A DNA stretch of 64,000 bases from contig JAHCBA010000035.1 in assembly GCA_019634625.1 (NCBI GenBank), positions 1 through 64,000 on the forward strand, read 5' to 3'. The translations under genes were made by a program, and so were the position numbers. Shown here piece by piece: positions 27,274 to 36,624 of the stretch. Numbering within the stretch: position 1 is the stretch's first letter; the number at the start of each line of letters is the position of its first letter. The stretch comes from Verrucomicrobiia bacterium (GTDB lineage Bacteria; Verrucomicrobiota; Verrucomicrobiia; Limisphaerales; CAIMTB01). Below the pieces are notes generated by a model that did no database searches, was not told the DNA's origin, and worked only from the letters and a program-made list of their open reading frames with translations.

Positions 27274-28608
27274 ATGAACATTGCTCTGCTCGGTCCCACC
27301 GGTTCCGGCAAGGGAACCCTGACCCAGGCGCTGGCGGCGCCGCGGTCGCTGCATCCCATCAACCTCGGCGACGTCCTCCGCCAGAAGACCTCCTACGGCA
27401 CGGCCCTGGGACTGCTGACCCGGGAATACGTGCAAAACGGGGAACTGGTGCCGGACGAGTTCGTGGATGCCATGATCGAGGAGGTGTTCCGGCATCAGCC
27501 GCCGGGCCAGGGGACGCTGCTGGACGGGTTTCCGCGCACGGTCACCCAGGCGCGCTTCCTGGACGACCTCCTCGAGGATCTGGGCAAGAAGCTGGACGCG
27601 GCGATCTACCTGCACGTGCCGGAGCCGGTGATCTTCGAACGGGTGTCGCGACGCCAGCCCCCGCGGCAGGACGACGAACCGCACATCCTGCGGCACCGGC
27701 TCCATGTGTTCCGCCGCATGGTGGCCCCGGTGCTGAAGCACTACTACGAGACCGGCCGCCTGGTGCTGGTGCGCGCCGACGCCCCGATCCACGAACTGGA
27801 GATCACCCTGAACGGATTGCTGGACGGGGTGGCGGCGGGACACCATCCGGCCTTCACCGAGGAGGACTTCCAGTTCCTGGACGGACTGATCAAGGCGAAG
27901 CCGGCGGCGCCGACGCATCCCGAGGTGGCACTCAACCTCGTGCTTCTCGGCGGTCCGGGCAGCGGCAAGGGCACCCAGGCTTCCCATATCTGCCAGGCGT
28001 TCCGCCTGCCCCACATCTCCACCGGCGACCTGTTCCGCGACAACATCAAGAAGCAGACCGACCTCGGACGCCTCGCGCGGTCGTACATGGACCGGGGCGA
28101 CCTCGTGCCGGACGACGTCACCGAACGCATGGTCTCCACCCGGCTGGCGCAGACGGACGCCGGACGCGGCTTCGTGCTGGATGGCTTCCCGCGCACCGTC
28201 TCCCAGGCCGAGGCGCTCGACGAGATCCTCCACGAAATCAACCGCAAGGTCACCGGCGTCATCCACCTCCGCGTGGCCGACGAGGAAATCCTGCGCCGCC
28301 TCTCGGGACGTCGCATCTGCCGCCAGTGTCAGACGCCCTACCATATCCTCTTCAAGAAGCCCCGGCGCGAGGGGATCTGCAACGATTGCGGCGGGGCGTT
28401 GTACCAGCGGGACGACGACAAGGAGGAGACCATCCTGGTCCGGCTGCGGAACTACCATCGCCAGACCGAACCCCTCATCGCCTACTACCGCGACGCCGGG
28501 GTGCTCACCGAGGTCCACGGCGAAGGCGAACTGTCAGCGATCCGGGCCGCCATGCTGGCCGCGGTGAAACTCTTCACCGAGGAACCCGAGGTCGCGGGCA
28601 CCGTCTGA
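27274..28608 (+). CDS. tandem adenylate kinase (two NMP-kinase domains)
   Basis: This 444-aa protein has two adenylate-kinase domains in one chain, where the enzyme is normally about 190-215 aa. Domain 1 (about 1-185) has P-loop GPTGSGKGT (7-15) and LLDGFPRT, but NLGDVLRQ replaces the usual STGDxxR, and it has a short lid without cysteines. Domain 2 (about 218-435) has GGPGSGKGT (226-234), ISTGDLFR, VLDGFPRT and a zinc lid (C349, C352, C369, C372), so it looks fully competent. Domain 1 may be regulatory or have altered substrate use. The ATG at 27274 begins directly with the P-loop strand. It converges on the xylanase gene with a 7-bp gap. Confidence 0.9.
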   Translation: MNIALLGPTGSGKGTLTQALAAPRSLHPINLGDVLRQKTSYGTALGLLTREYVQNGELVPDEFVDAMIEEVFRHQPPGQGTLLDGFPRTVTQARFLDDLLEDLGKKLDAAIYLHVPEPVIFERVSRRQPPRQDDEPHILRHRLHVFRRMVAPVLKHYYETGRLVLVRADAPIHELEITLNGLLDGVAAGHHPAFTEEDFQFLDGLIKAKPAAPTHPEVALNLVLLGGPGSGKGTQASHICQAFRLPHISTGDLFRDNIKKQTDLGRLARSYMDRGDLVPDDVTERMVSTRLAQTDAGRGFVLDGFPRTVSQAEALDEILHEINRKVTGVIHLRVADEEILRRLSGRRICRQCQTPYHILFKKPRREGICNDCGGALYQRDDDKEETILVRLRNYHRQTEPLIAYYRDAGVLTEVHGEGELSAIRAAMLAAVKLFTEEPEVAGTV

Positions 28609-28615
28609 GCCCGGT

Positions 28616-29749
28616 TCACTCGGAACCCGGGGCGGAAGTCCGGCCCAGCGCCACCACCGCCTCGAACGCCGGCTTCGGCCGGCCGTCCCGTCCAAACAGC
28701 AGCGGGTAGTTCGTTCGCCCCCGGATCGGAAAGTTGTTCAGCCAGGAGCTTGCGTCGGTGACCCCCCAGAAGGTGACCCGCGAGAGGCTGTGCCGATGGT
28801 TGAGGAAGATCCCGAACAGCTCGGCATAGCGATCCGCCAACCGTCGCTCGACGTCCGCGGGCAATCCGTCCGTGTACGGATTCCATTTCGCATCGGCGGC
28901 CAGTCGCACCGACACATCAGCTCCCCCGCCCCAGGGCGTCGGCAGGACATTCACGTCGAGTTCCGTGATCATCACCCGCAGCCCGAGGGCGATGAAGGCC
29001 TCGAGGGTCTCCTCGATCTGCCGGGCGGAGGGGTGTTCGAGGCTGTAATGCCCCTGAAGCCCCACCGCCGTCACCTTGGCGCCCGCGTCGAGGAGCTGCC
29101 TCAGCAACCGGACCGCGCCCGCCCGCTTGCGGGGTCCCTCGAGGGAATAGTCGTTGTAGTACAGCTCCGCCTCCGGATCGGCCTCCCGGGCGAACTCGAA
29201 GGCCTTCACCAGGTAATCCTCGCCCACCAGGTTGAACCACGGCGACTGGCGCATCGTCCCGTCGTCGTTCAATGCCTCGTTCACCACGTCCCAACCCCGG
29301 ATCCGGCCCCGGTACCGGCCGACCACCGTGTGGATGTGGTCGCGCATCCGTTCCAGAAGCAGCTCGCGCGACGCCGGACCCCCTTCCCCGTCCTCGAACA
29401 CCCATCGCGGCGTCTGCTGATGCCACACCAGCGTGTGCCCGATCAGCACCATCCCGTGCTCTTCGCCGAACGCCACAAACCGGTCCGCCTCCGTGAACGC
29501 GTACGCCCCCGGCCGCGGCTGCAGGGGTCCCCACTTCATCGCGTTCTCCGGGGTGATCGTGTTGAAGTGGCGCCGCACGATCCCGACATCCGCCGCGGCG
29601 CTTCCCTCGACCTGCCGCCGGTTCACCGCCGCGCCCACCAGAAAATCCCCCTCGAAGACCGTCTTCAGCGCAGGTTCGGCGGCGTGTGTCACCACCCCCA
29701 TGGCGGCAAGGGCGCACGCCAGCAGCATCGGGTTCGGGCTCGTCTTCAT
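28616..29749 (-). CDS. endo-1,4-beta-xylanase, glycoside hydrolase family 10
   Basis: This 377-aa exported GH10 enzyme cuts internal beta-1,4 links in xylan. The signal peptide is at about 8-23 (MLLACALAAMGVVTHA). The acid/base glutamate is E158 in WDVVNEAL and the nucleophile is E263 in VMITELDVN. Other family blocks are FNTITPENAMKWGPLQP, LIGHTLVWHQQTP, YYNDYSLEG and VGLQGHYSLEHPS. The length fits a single catalytic domain without a carbohydrate-binding module. The ATG at 29749 is chosen because it begins the signal peptide; 44 codons further upstream are partly repeat. The Gfo/Idh/MocA gene lies upstream on the same strand. Confidence 0.92.
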   Translation of the reverse strand: MKTSPNPMLLACALAAMGVVTHAAEPALKTVFEGDFLVGAAVNRRQVEGSAAADVGIVRRHFNTITPENAMKWGPLQPRPGAYAFTEADRFVAFGEEHGMVLIGHTLVWHQQTPRWVFEDGEGGPASRELLLERMRDHIHTVVGRYRGRIRGWDVVNEALNDDGTMRQSPWFNLVGEDYLVKAFEFAREADPEAELYYNDYSLEGPRKRAGAVRLLRQLLDAGAKVTAVGLQGHYSLEHPSARQIEETLEAFIALGLRVMITELDVNVLPTPWGGGADVSVRLAADAKWNPYTDGLPADVERRLADRYAELFGIFLNHRHSLSRVTFWGVTDASSWLNNFPIRGRTNYPLLFGRDGRPKPAFEAVVALGRTSAPGSE

Positions 29750-29816
29750 GGTCTTGACCCGGGACCTTACCGGCGACGGTGCCCCGGAGGAAGCCCATCG
29801 GAACCGCACACCCAGG

Positions 29817-29870
29817 CGGCGGTGCATCCCCAAGTTGTCGGTGAGGAGGCCCGGTATTTCGGAGTGCCGC
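29817..29870. repeat. single arm of the nested palindromic element
   Basis: GTGCATCCCCAAGTTGTCGG, then GAGGAGGCCCGGTATTTCGG, matches the left outer arm of the element at 12522 and the right arm (inverted) at 43671-43825. The inner and right parts are missing, so this is a truncated relic between the xylanase and oxidoreductase genes. Confidence 0.6.
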
Positions 29871-29873
29871 GAA

Positions 29874-31163
<1,290 letters not shown>

Positions 31164-31496
31164 CGGGTTGGGGATGGGCGTGGCGCGGGACCTGCCCGGG
31201 GGAGTTGGTGAAAGCAGCAAGCCCGGCTGCGGGATTGCCGTCAAGGCTTCCCCGCCGGGCGGGCCGGCAGGACTCGAGGAAACCGTGGAGGTCGGGGAGA
31301 CGGACGGGCCGTCGCGAAGGCCGCTTCGCCCGAAAACGGCTCAGGCCGGGCGGGAAGCGAAGGGCTGTTCGCGGCCTGCGGTTCCCACGAGGCGGAAGGC
31401 GGCTGGCACGAACGATGCATCGGGGAGGCATCCGGTGATGCGAGGTTTGCGGACCTCCCAAAATGCCCGGAGGCAAATCAATACCCAAGGATCGTT
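31164..31496. other. divergent promoter region between oxidoreductase and sigma-54 cluster
   Basis: No gene lies here. Short GC-rich inverted repeats are present, for instance GCCCGGCTGCGGG and CCGCCGGGCGGG. The sigma-54 promoter match is at 31404-31418. The upstream 200 bp is where an enhancer for the activator would be expected, but I cannot point to a repeated operator. Confidence 0.5.
31404..31418 (+). promoter_or_regulatory. sigma-54 (-24/-12) promoter
   Basis: TGGCACG-AACG-ATGC matches the consensus TGGCACG-N4-TTGC at all but one base, with GG and GC spaced exactly 10 nt. It lies 79 bp upstream of the first gene of the six-gene cluster, leaving room for a roughly 65-nt leader. A sigma-54 activator gene ends the same locus, which makes this site much more credible than a chance match. 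Confidence 0.7.
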
Positions 31497-32135
31497 ATGC
31501 CCTACGAAGCACCTGAAACCTACGAAGCCGATCTGGATGGACCGCCCGTTCGTGGCGAATACGCCTATGAGTACGTCGAGGGCGAGGGGGAGGCGGAGGC
31601 GGATTATGAGGCCAGTGGAGAGCTGCTGGATGAGGAGTCCGAAATGGACCTGGCGATGGAACTGCTGGATGTCGCCAGCGAGGGGGAGCTGGACCAGTTC
31701 CTGGGCAATCTCGTTCGCCGCGTGGGGGGCGCCGCCGCCCGGTTTGTGCGCTCGCCCACCGGACAGCAATTGGTGGGGGCGTTGCGCGGCGCGGCCCGCA
31801 AGGCTCTGCCCACCGTCGGCGCCGCCATCGGAGGGCGCATCGCGGGACCCACGGGCGCCCGCATCGGAAGCCAGGTGGCCCAGACGGCCGGACGGGTGTT
31901 CGGCCTGGAACTGGAGGGGCTCAGTCCCGAGGACCAGGAGTTCGAGGCGGCCCGGCGCTTCGTGCGATTTGCCAGCTCCGCAGCCCATAGCTGGGTGCGG
32001 CGCGGCGGGTCGCCGGGATGGGCGCTTCGTCACGCGGCCCGGCGGTACGCGCCGGGTTTGTATCGGTGGCCGTCAGGGGGCCGGCCGGGATACGGCGGAG
32101 GATACCGGGCCCGGCGGGCCTGGCGCGCCTGGTGA
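31497..32135 (+). CDS. cluster protein A: acidic N-terminus, glycine-rich core, basic tail
   Basis: This 212-aa protein has no named family. Residues 1-55 are acidic and Tyr/Glu-rich (YEYVEGEGEAEADYE). Then comes DLAMELLDVASEGELDQFL, shared with the next gene. A Gly/Ala-rich stretch of about 90-130 (VGAAIGGRIAGPTGARIG) has GxxxG spacing, like glycine zippers of membrane-inserting proteins. The block FEAARRFVRFASSAA is also shared. The tail is Arg/Gly/Tyr-rich. It has no signal peptide. It is first in the operon after the sigma-54 site, and AAGGA lies just ahead of the ATG. Function unknown; an assembling or membrane-active structural part is my inference. Confidence 0.75.
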   Translation: MPYEAPETYEADLDGPPVRGEYAYEYVEGEGEAEADYEASGELLDEESEMDLAMELLDVASEGELDQFLGNLVRRVGGAAARFVRSPTGQQLVGALRGAARKALPTVGAAIGGRIAGPTGARIGSQVAQTAGRVFGLELEGLSPEDQEFEAARRFVRFASSAAHSWVRRGGSPGWALRHAARRYAPGLYRWPSGGRPGYGGGYRARRAWRAW

Positions 32136-32272
32136 AGCGCCGCAACACGCGGGGCGCGGGCGATGGGATCGAAGGGGCGGCGCGGTGGCCGGTAAACGGC
32201 GACCGCGGGGGTTCGATCCCGGTCCCTTCCATCCCCGGCATCCCCATCCCCACATCAACCACGGAGATACCC

Positions 32273-32980
32273 ATGCATGACATCGACACATCCCAGCGCG
32301 AGATGGAACAGGACACGGCCGGCATCGATCCGGAAGCCTACGAGGGCGAGATGGAGGCGGAGGATGCCTTCGAGGCGGCGCCGACGAGGACGTTGGGTCC
32401 CGAGGAGGAGCTGGACCTGGCCAACGACCTGCTCGAGATCGAGTCGGAAGAGGAGCTGGATCAGTTCCTTCCCGCCCTGATCGGAGTGGGAGCCAAGCTC
32501 CTGCCCGGCATCGCCAAGGGCATCGGCAGTCTGTTCGGCCGCAAGCGACGGCGTCGGCGCCGGGCCCAGCAGGAACGGGAGGCCGTGCTGAGCGATGTCC
32601 TGGGCGAGATCGCCCGGACCGCGCTGGGCGGCGAGCCCTCGGCCGGCGGAAACGGTGTGGCCCGTGCAGTCGGGCCGGCCGTGGGGGAACTCTTTGAAGC
32701 GGAGTTGCCCGGGGCCGGTGCCGAGTCCCCGGAACTGGAGCGGGCGCGGCGGTTTGTGCGCCTGGCGACCACCGCGGCGCAGAAGGCCGCCCTGATACCG
32801 TCCACCGTCGATCCCCGCGCGGCCGTGCAGAATGCCGTTCGGGCGGCGGCCGAGGGATTGCTGGGAAGGGCGCGGCGGGCCCTCGGTGGCCAGGCTCCGC
32901 AACAGGAGGGCCCGGCGGCGGACGGGCAGTCCGGACGGTGGGTGCGACGCCGCAATCGGATCGTCCTCTACGGAGTGTGA
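32273..32980 (+). CDS. cluster protein B: paralogue of A
   Basis: This 235-aa protein has the same layout as A. The acidic start includes YEGEMEAEDAFEAAP. DLANDLLEIESEEELDQFL aligns position by position with A. LIGVGAKLLPGIAKGIGSLF follows, then a run RKRRRRRR. The block LERARRFVRLATTAAQKAAL matches A's second shared block. The Arg run could bind nucleic acid or phospholipid. No signal peptide is visible. The ATG at 32273 has GGAG six bases upstream. The gene ends 2 bp before gene C, so the two are surely co-transcribed. A and B probably arose by duplication and may form a hetero-assembly. Confidence 0.78.
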   Translation: MHDIDTSQREMEQDTAGIDPEAYEGEMEAEDAFEAAPTRTLGPEEELDLANDLLEIESEEELDQFLPALIGVGAKLLPGIAKGIGSLFGRKRRRRRRAQQEREAVLSDVLGEIARTALGGEPSAGGNGVARAVGPAVGELFEAELPGAGAESPELERARRFVRLATTAAQKAALIPSTVDPRAAVQNAVRAAAEGLLGRARRALGGQAPQQEGPAADGQSGRWVRRRNRIVLYGV

Positions 32981-32982
32981 TC

Positions 32983-34317
32983 ATGGAGTTGCCTTCCCCA
33001 TCGTTCCGGTTGTTGGAGCAGGAGGCGCAGGCCCTGCTGGCGCGGTTGGAAAGCGTGCGCCCGTTCTCCTTGCAGATGGCGGCCGTCCCCGCGGCCTGTG
33101 TCTCTCCCGCGGCACAAACCGCCATCGACACGCATCTGGAGCGGGTGCGCCGCGAACTCCACGCGATGGGCCGCGCGTTTCTCTCTTGGCTCCAGTCACC
33201 CCGCGCGGAGATGGAATCGCCGGCCCGGGCCCAGCGCCGCTTCACGATCCTGCGCCTCCGCTTCAACGCCATGCTGTCCCAGCTCGACATCTTTGCCGAC
33301 GTCCTGGTCCAGCGTGGCGAACACGAGTCCGGCGTATGGGTCTCCGGTCTGGACGCCCTGGCCGCCGATGCCCTGGCGATGCCGGGCTACTACCAGCCGC
33401 CCCCCGTGGTCTGCTATCTCGACCGGGGCCACGGGGCGGCGATCCGTCGCGCCCGAACGCGGTTGCCGGGCGGGGACGAGAATCCTGTCGCCATCATCCG
33501 GGTGCCACGCGAGCGGATGGTGGGAAGCGGCATCGCCTCCTCGCTGATCCATGAGGTCGGGCATCAGGCTGCGGCGCTCCTTCACCTGGTCGAGTCTCTC
33601 ACCGTCGAGCTGCGCGACCAGGCCGCCAGGCACCCAGGGCAGGCCCAGGCGTGGCAGCTCTTCGAGCGATGGATCTCGGAGATCGTCGCCGACTTCTGGT
33701 CCATGGCACGGGTCGGAGTCGGCGCCACGCTCGGGTTGATCGGGGTGGTGAGTCTCCCCAGGGCGTTCGTCTTCCGCATCAACCTCGACGATCCCCATCC
33801 GTTTCCCTGGATTCGCGTGAAGCTGAGCTGCGCCATCGGCCGCGCCCTCCACCCGCACCGGCAATGGAACCGCCTGGAATCGATCTGGGAATCCTTCTAT
33901 CCGGTCGAGGGACTCGAGACGGAGAAGGCCCGCCTGGTCGCGCTGCTCGAAGACACCCTGCCCGGGTTTGTCCAGTTGCTGGCGAATCATCGGTCCGGAC
34001 CGCTGCTCGGCCACACCCTGGCGGAGGCCGTGGCGGATCCCCGGCGTCATCCTGTCCGGTTGACCGCCGAGTACGAGGCGTGGGGCGCGTCGCCCCAACG
34101 CATGCGCCGCGTGCCCCCGACGATGGCCTTCGCCGTCATCGGCCAGGCGCGCGCCAACGAGTCGCTCGATCCCCTGACGGAGACGCGCTGGATCGGCGCG
34201 CTCCTGACCCACTGGGCCCTGCACGCCACCCTCGACACCACCGCCCTCTGCGCCGAGGTCACCCCCCTGCTGTCCAGGGCCCGACCGTCGTCCCTTCCAA
34301 CCCCCGTGAATGTTTGA
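32983..34317 (+). CDS. cluster protein C: putative zinc metallopeptidase
   Basis: This 444-aa protein carries LIHEVGHQ, a HEXXH zinc motif at residues 190-194. E233 in WISEIVADFW (ExxxD, 39 residues later) is a good third ligand, the gluzincin pattern. The N-terminal third is helical (EQEAQALLARLES, then HLERVRRELHAMGRAF). It has no signal peptide or membrane helix apart from a mildly hydrophobic segment after the motif (ATLGLIGVVSLPRAFVF). GGAG lies seven bases before the ATG at 32983. It may process proteins A, B or E, or act on the envelope; I do not recognise a named peptidase family. Confidence 0.7.
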   Translation: MELPSPSFRLLEQEAQALLARLESVRPFSLQMAAVPAACVSPAAQTAIDTHLERVRRELHAMGRAFLSWLQSPRAEMESPARAQRRFTILRLRFNAMLSQLDIFADVLVQRGEHESGVWVSGLDALAADALAMPGYYQPPPVVCYLDRGHGAAIRRARTRLPGGDENPVAIIRVPRERMVGSGIASSLIHEVGHQAAALLHLVESLTVELRDQAARHPGQAQAWQLFERWISEIVADFWSMARVGVGATLGLIGVVSLPRAFVFRINLDDPHPFPWIRVKLSCAIGRALHPHRQWNRLESIWESFYPVEGLETEKARLVALLEDTLPGFVQLLANHRSGPLLGHTLAEAVADPRRHPVRLTAEYEAWGASPQRMRRVPPTMAFAVIGQARANESLDPLTETRWIGALLTHWALHATLDTTALCAEVTPLLSRARPSSLPTPVNV

Positions 34318-34320
34318 GAC

Positions 34321-34325
34321 AGGAG
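34321..34325 (+). promoter_or_regulatory. Shine-Dalgarno AGGAG deciding the start of gene D
   Basis: AGGAG is eight bases before the ATG at 34334, in the 16-bp gap after gene C. This favours 34334 over an ATG at 34310 that would overlap gene C and lacks such a site. Confidence 0.75.
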
Positions 34326-34333
34326 AATCCCCT

Positions 34334-36610
34334 ATGAAAGAAACCCTTGTCAGAGTGATTGTGACCGTGACGGACCACGGCGACCCATCCCTGCCCGTCC
34401 GGAATGCCCGCGTATGGGTCCGCCCCGCAGCCGGCCGGACCCAGGCTCGCGCGGCCAAGGCGTCCCCTCCCGAGTGTGTGGCCGAGGAACCGGTGTCGGC
34501 GCGCACCGATGACACCGGTCAGGCCCTCCTGCAGTTGAAGCCAGGCGATTGGCAGATCGCCACGGATGCCTTCCGCCAGCAGGATGAGAAGGAATACGTC
34601 AAGGACATCCGAGTGAGTGAGACGTGCACCGATCAGCGTGTCTCCTTGGAAATCCCGGTGTACTTCAAGCTGGGCATTTCTGTTTGCGGGCGGGACAACA
34701 AGCCCGGCACATGCCAGGGCCCGGTCCCCGCGGGCGCGCCACTTCTGTTTGAGGTGCGGACGGGCGACGGTTCCAGGGCGATCCGGTTCGCCGATCCGGT
34801 CGTGGCAGAAGTCTTCTCCCCGTGGGATCGGGCCATTCCGCTCGGCAATCCCGCCGAGTTGCGGTTCGTCTCGTACGCGGGCCACTCGGGCGCCGGAAAC
34901 CTGGAGATCACGGCCATCCTGCGACACGGGAACGATCCTGAAGGTGCCCACATCGTGACGCAGGAAACGGTGCCGGTGGCGCCGGTGCCGCTGACCGCGG
35001 TGAGCGGCGACGTGTCCGTGACCATGCGTCGTACGGCGACGATTCCGACCCCGGACCTGCCGCTCTGGGTGGTGATCCGGAAGAGCACGGAGGCCCTCTC
35101 CTTCGATCGGTATCTCGAGTACATGAACCTGGTCCTCTGCGGCGTCGATCCGGAGACGAAGCAGTTGCTGACCCGCCCGGGGGAGTGGCAAAACCGGGTG
35201 TTCGGAGACCGCTCGAAGACGGTCTTTGAACGGCTGCGCCAACGACGATTCCTGCCCTACACCGATTCCGACGCCTACCGGGTGCTCAAGACCGCGACCG
35301 AGGCCTTTGTCCTCACCAACTGCGGGATCAAGACGGACGAACTGTTCCGTCATCCGTTCACCGATGCTGACGCCCGCGACGTGGCGGAAAGGGTTGGCTT
35401 CGACGGCACCTTCACGCGGCGGCGGTTGGAATCGCTCTGGCGCGGCGATCCGGTTTCGGGCGAGTCGGGCTATCTGGAGAAGGTCAACGGGGCGAAGACC
35501 CTGGTGTATCTCAAGCTGATCGCCGACAAGTTGCCGGATGTCCGGATCAAGCGGGCGCTGTTCGACGGGGACCGGGACTTCTGGGCCGGCCTCCCCGAGG
35601 GCTGTTTTGGAATCGTGGAGAGCAAGCTGACGAATCCCTGCCTGCTCGAACTGATCTGGTCGTACTGGAACGAGGAGGGAATGCTGGTGCAGACGATGAA
35701 CGCCATCAGTCTGCGGTTCCAGAACCGCCGCATCGCGGAGAACGACCCGCTGGCGAACATGGAGATCGACCCGCTGCGTCCGCTCAACAACCTCCTCTGG
35801 GGGTACATCCAGGATGAGCAGCATCGACTCACCCTCCAGCGGCGCTCCTACGAGTACGAGCACCACTACGGGCTCCGCCTCGAGGGCAGGGCGGTGGGCG
35901 AACCCCGCGTCGCCGACACGCGGTCGAAGCTGATCGAGGCCTTCCACAACCTGCTTCACCTCTGCTCGGTGTTCTTCAGGCAGGACGACGACACGACCTT
36001 CAAGGCGGACGGATTCCCGCTGCTCAATGCCCTGAAGGAAGTCCACCGGATCATCGCCGAGGGGGCGCACAACCAGTTCGGGGATCTTCCCTCGACCGCC
36101 CGCATCGAGATGCTGATGCAACAGTGGCTCCTGGCGCGGCCGGAGTTCCGGGAGTACCTGCCGACCCGCCTCATGGTGGCCTATTCCGAGCCGTGGATGG
36201 ACCGGGTGGACGCCATGAAGAAGCTCCAGGGATGGACCGATTCGTCGATCGCGGACTTCCATACCCTGGCGACGTTCGGGGAGCAGATCCTCCTGACCAT
36301 CCGCTATGGAAGTTGGAGCGAGGTGAACGATCGCGAGCACGCCTCCAACTGGGCCCGTTACTGGCGGTCGGAGATCCAGGGCTACATCCACTCGTATCGG
36401 GCCGTCACCAGCGTGGACCTCACCTCGGAATTCACCGAGACCCGGCTGCATCGCGAGGCGTACCTGCCGCCTTCGGTGCACTTGCGACGGCGACTCGAGG
36501 CCCAACGCGGCGGTGGGCCAACCGCCGACCCCCCCCAGGCAGCCCCCGTTCGTCGGGCCGGACGTGTCGCAACGACACGGATCCGGGAGAGTTCACGCGT
36601 GGTCCGTTGA
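34334..36610 (+). CDS. cluster protein D: 758-aa protein with N-terminal transthyretin-like domain
   Basis: I cannot name a family for the whole protein. Residues 1 to about 105 look like a carboxypeptidase-regulatory/transthyretin-type beta sandwich (VRVIVTVTDHGDPSLPVRNA, then ARTDDTGQALLQLKPGDWQI). The remaining 650 residues are mixed alpha and look highly ordered. Trp/Tyr-rich blocks that should be conserved are SFDRYLEYMNLVLCGVDPE, LLHLCSVFFRQDDDTTFKAD, QWLLARPEFREYLPTR and WARYWRSEIQGYIHSYRA. The tail is Pro/Arg-rich. There is no signal peptide or membrane helix. It is probably the main structural or enzymatic part of the cluster. Confidence 0.75.
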   Translation: MKETLVRVIVTVTDHGDPSLPVRNARVWVRPAAGRTQARAAKASPPECVAEEPVSARTDDTGQALLQLKPGDWQIATDAFRQQDEKEYVKDIRVSETCTDQRVSLEIPVYFKLGISVCGRDNKPGTCQGPVPAGAPLLFEVRTGDGSRAIRFADPVVAEVFSPWDRAIPLGNPAELRFVSYAGHSGAGNLEITAILRHGNDPEGAHIVTQETVPVAPVPLTAVSGDVSVTMRRTATIPTPDLPLWVVIRKSTEALSFDRYLEYMNLVLCGVDPETKQLLTRPGEWQNRVFGDRSKTVFERLRQRRFLPYTDSDAYRVLKTATEAFVLTNCGIKTDELFRHPFTDADARDVAERVGFDGTFTRRRLESLWRGDPVSGESGYLEKVNGAKTLVYLKLIADKLPDVRIKRALFDGDRDFWAGLPEGCFGIVESKLTNPCLLELIWSYWNEEGMLVQTMNAISLRFQNRRIAENDPLANMEIDPLRPLNNLLWGYIQDEQHRLTLQRRSYEYEHHYGLRLEGRAVGEPRVADTRSKLIEAFHNLLHLCSVFFRQDDDTTFKADGFPLLNALKEVHRIIAEGAHNQFGDLPSTARIEMLMQQWLLARPEFREYLPTRLMVAYSEPWMDRVDAMKKLQGWTDSSIADFHTLATFGEQILLTIRYGSWSEVNDREHASNWARYWRSEIQGYIHSYRAVTSVDLTSEFTETRLHREAYLPPSVHLRRRLEAQRGGGPTADPPQAAPVRRAGRVATTRIRESSRVVR

Positions 36611-36624
36611 GGGAAAGGTGACCT

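Noticed and set aside
32186-32200. Second sigma-54 site ahead of gene B (TGGCCGG-TAAA-CGGC)
   Set aside because: The GG/GC spacing is right but only TGGC, one G and the final GC fit the consensus. It is too weak in GC-rich DNA.
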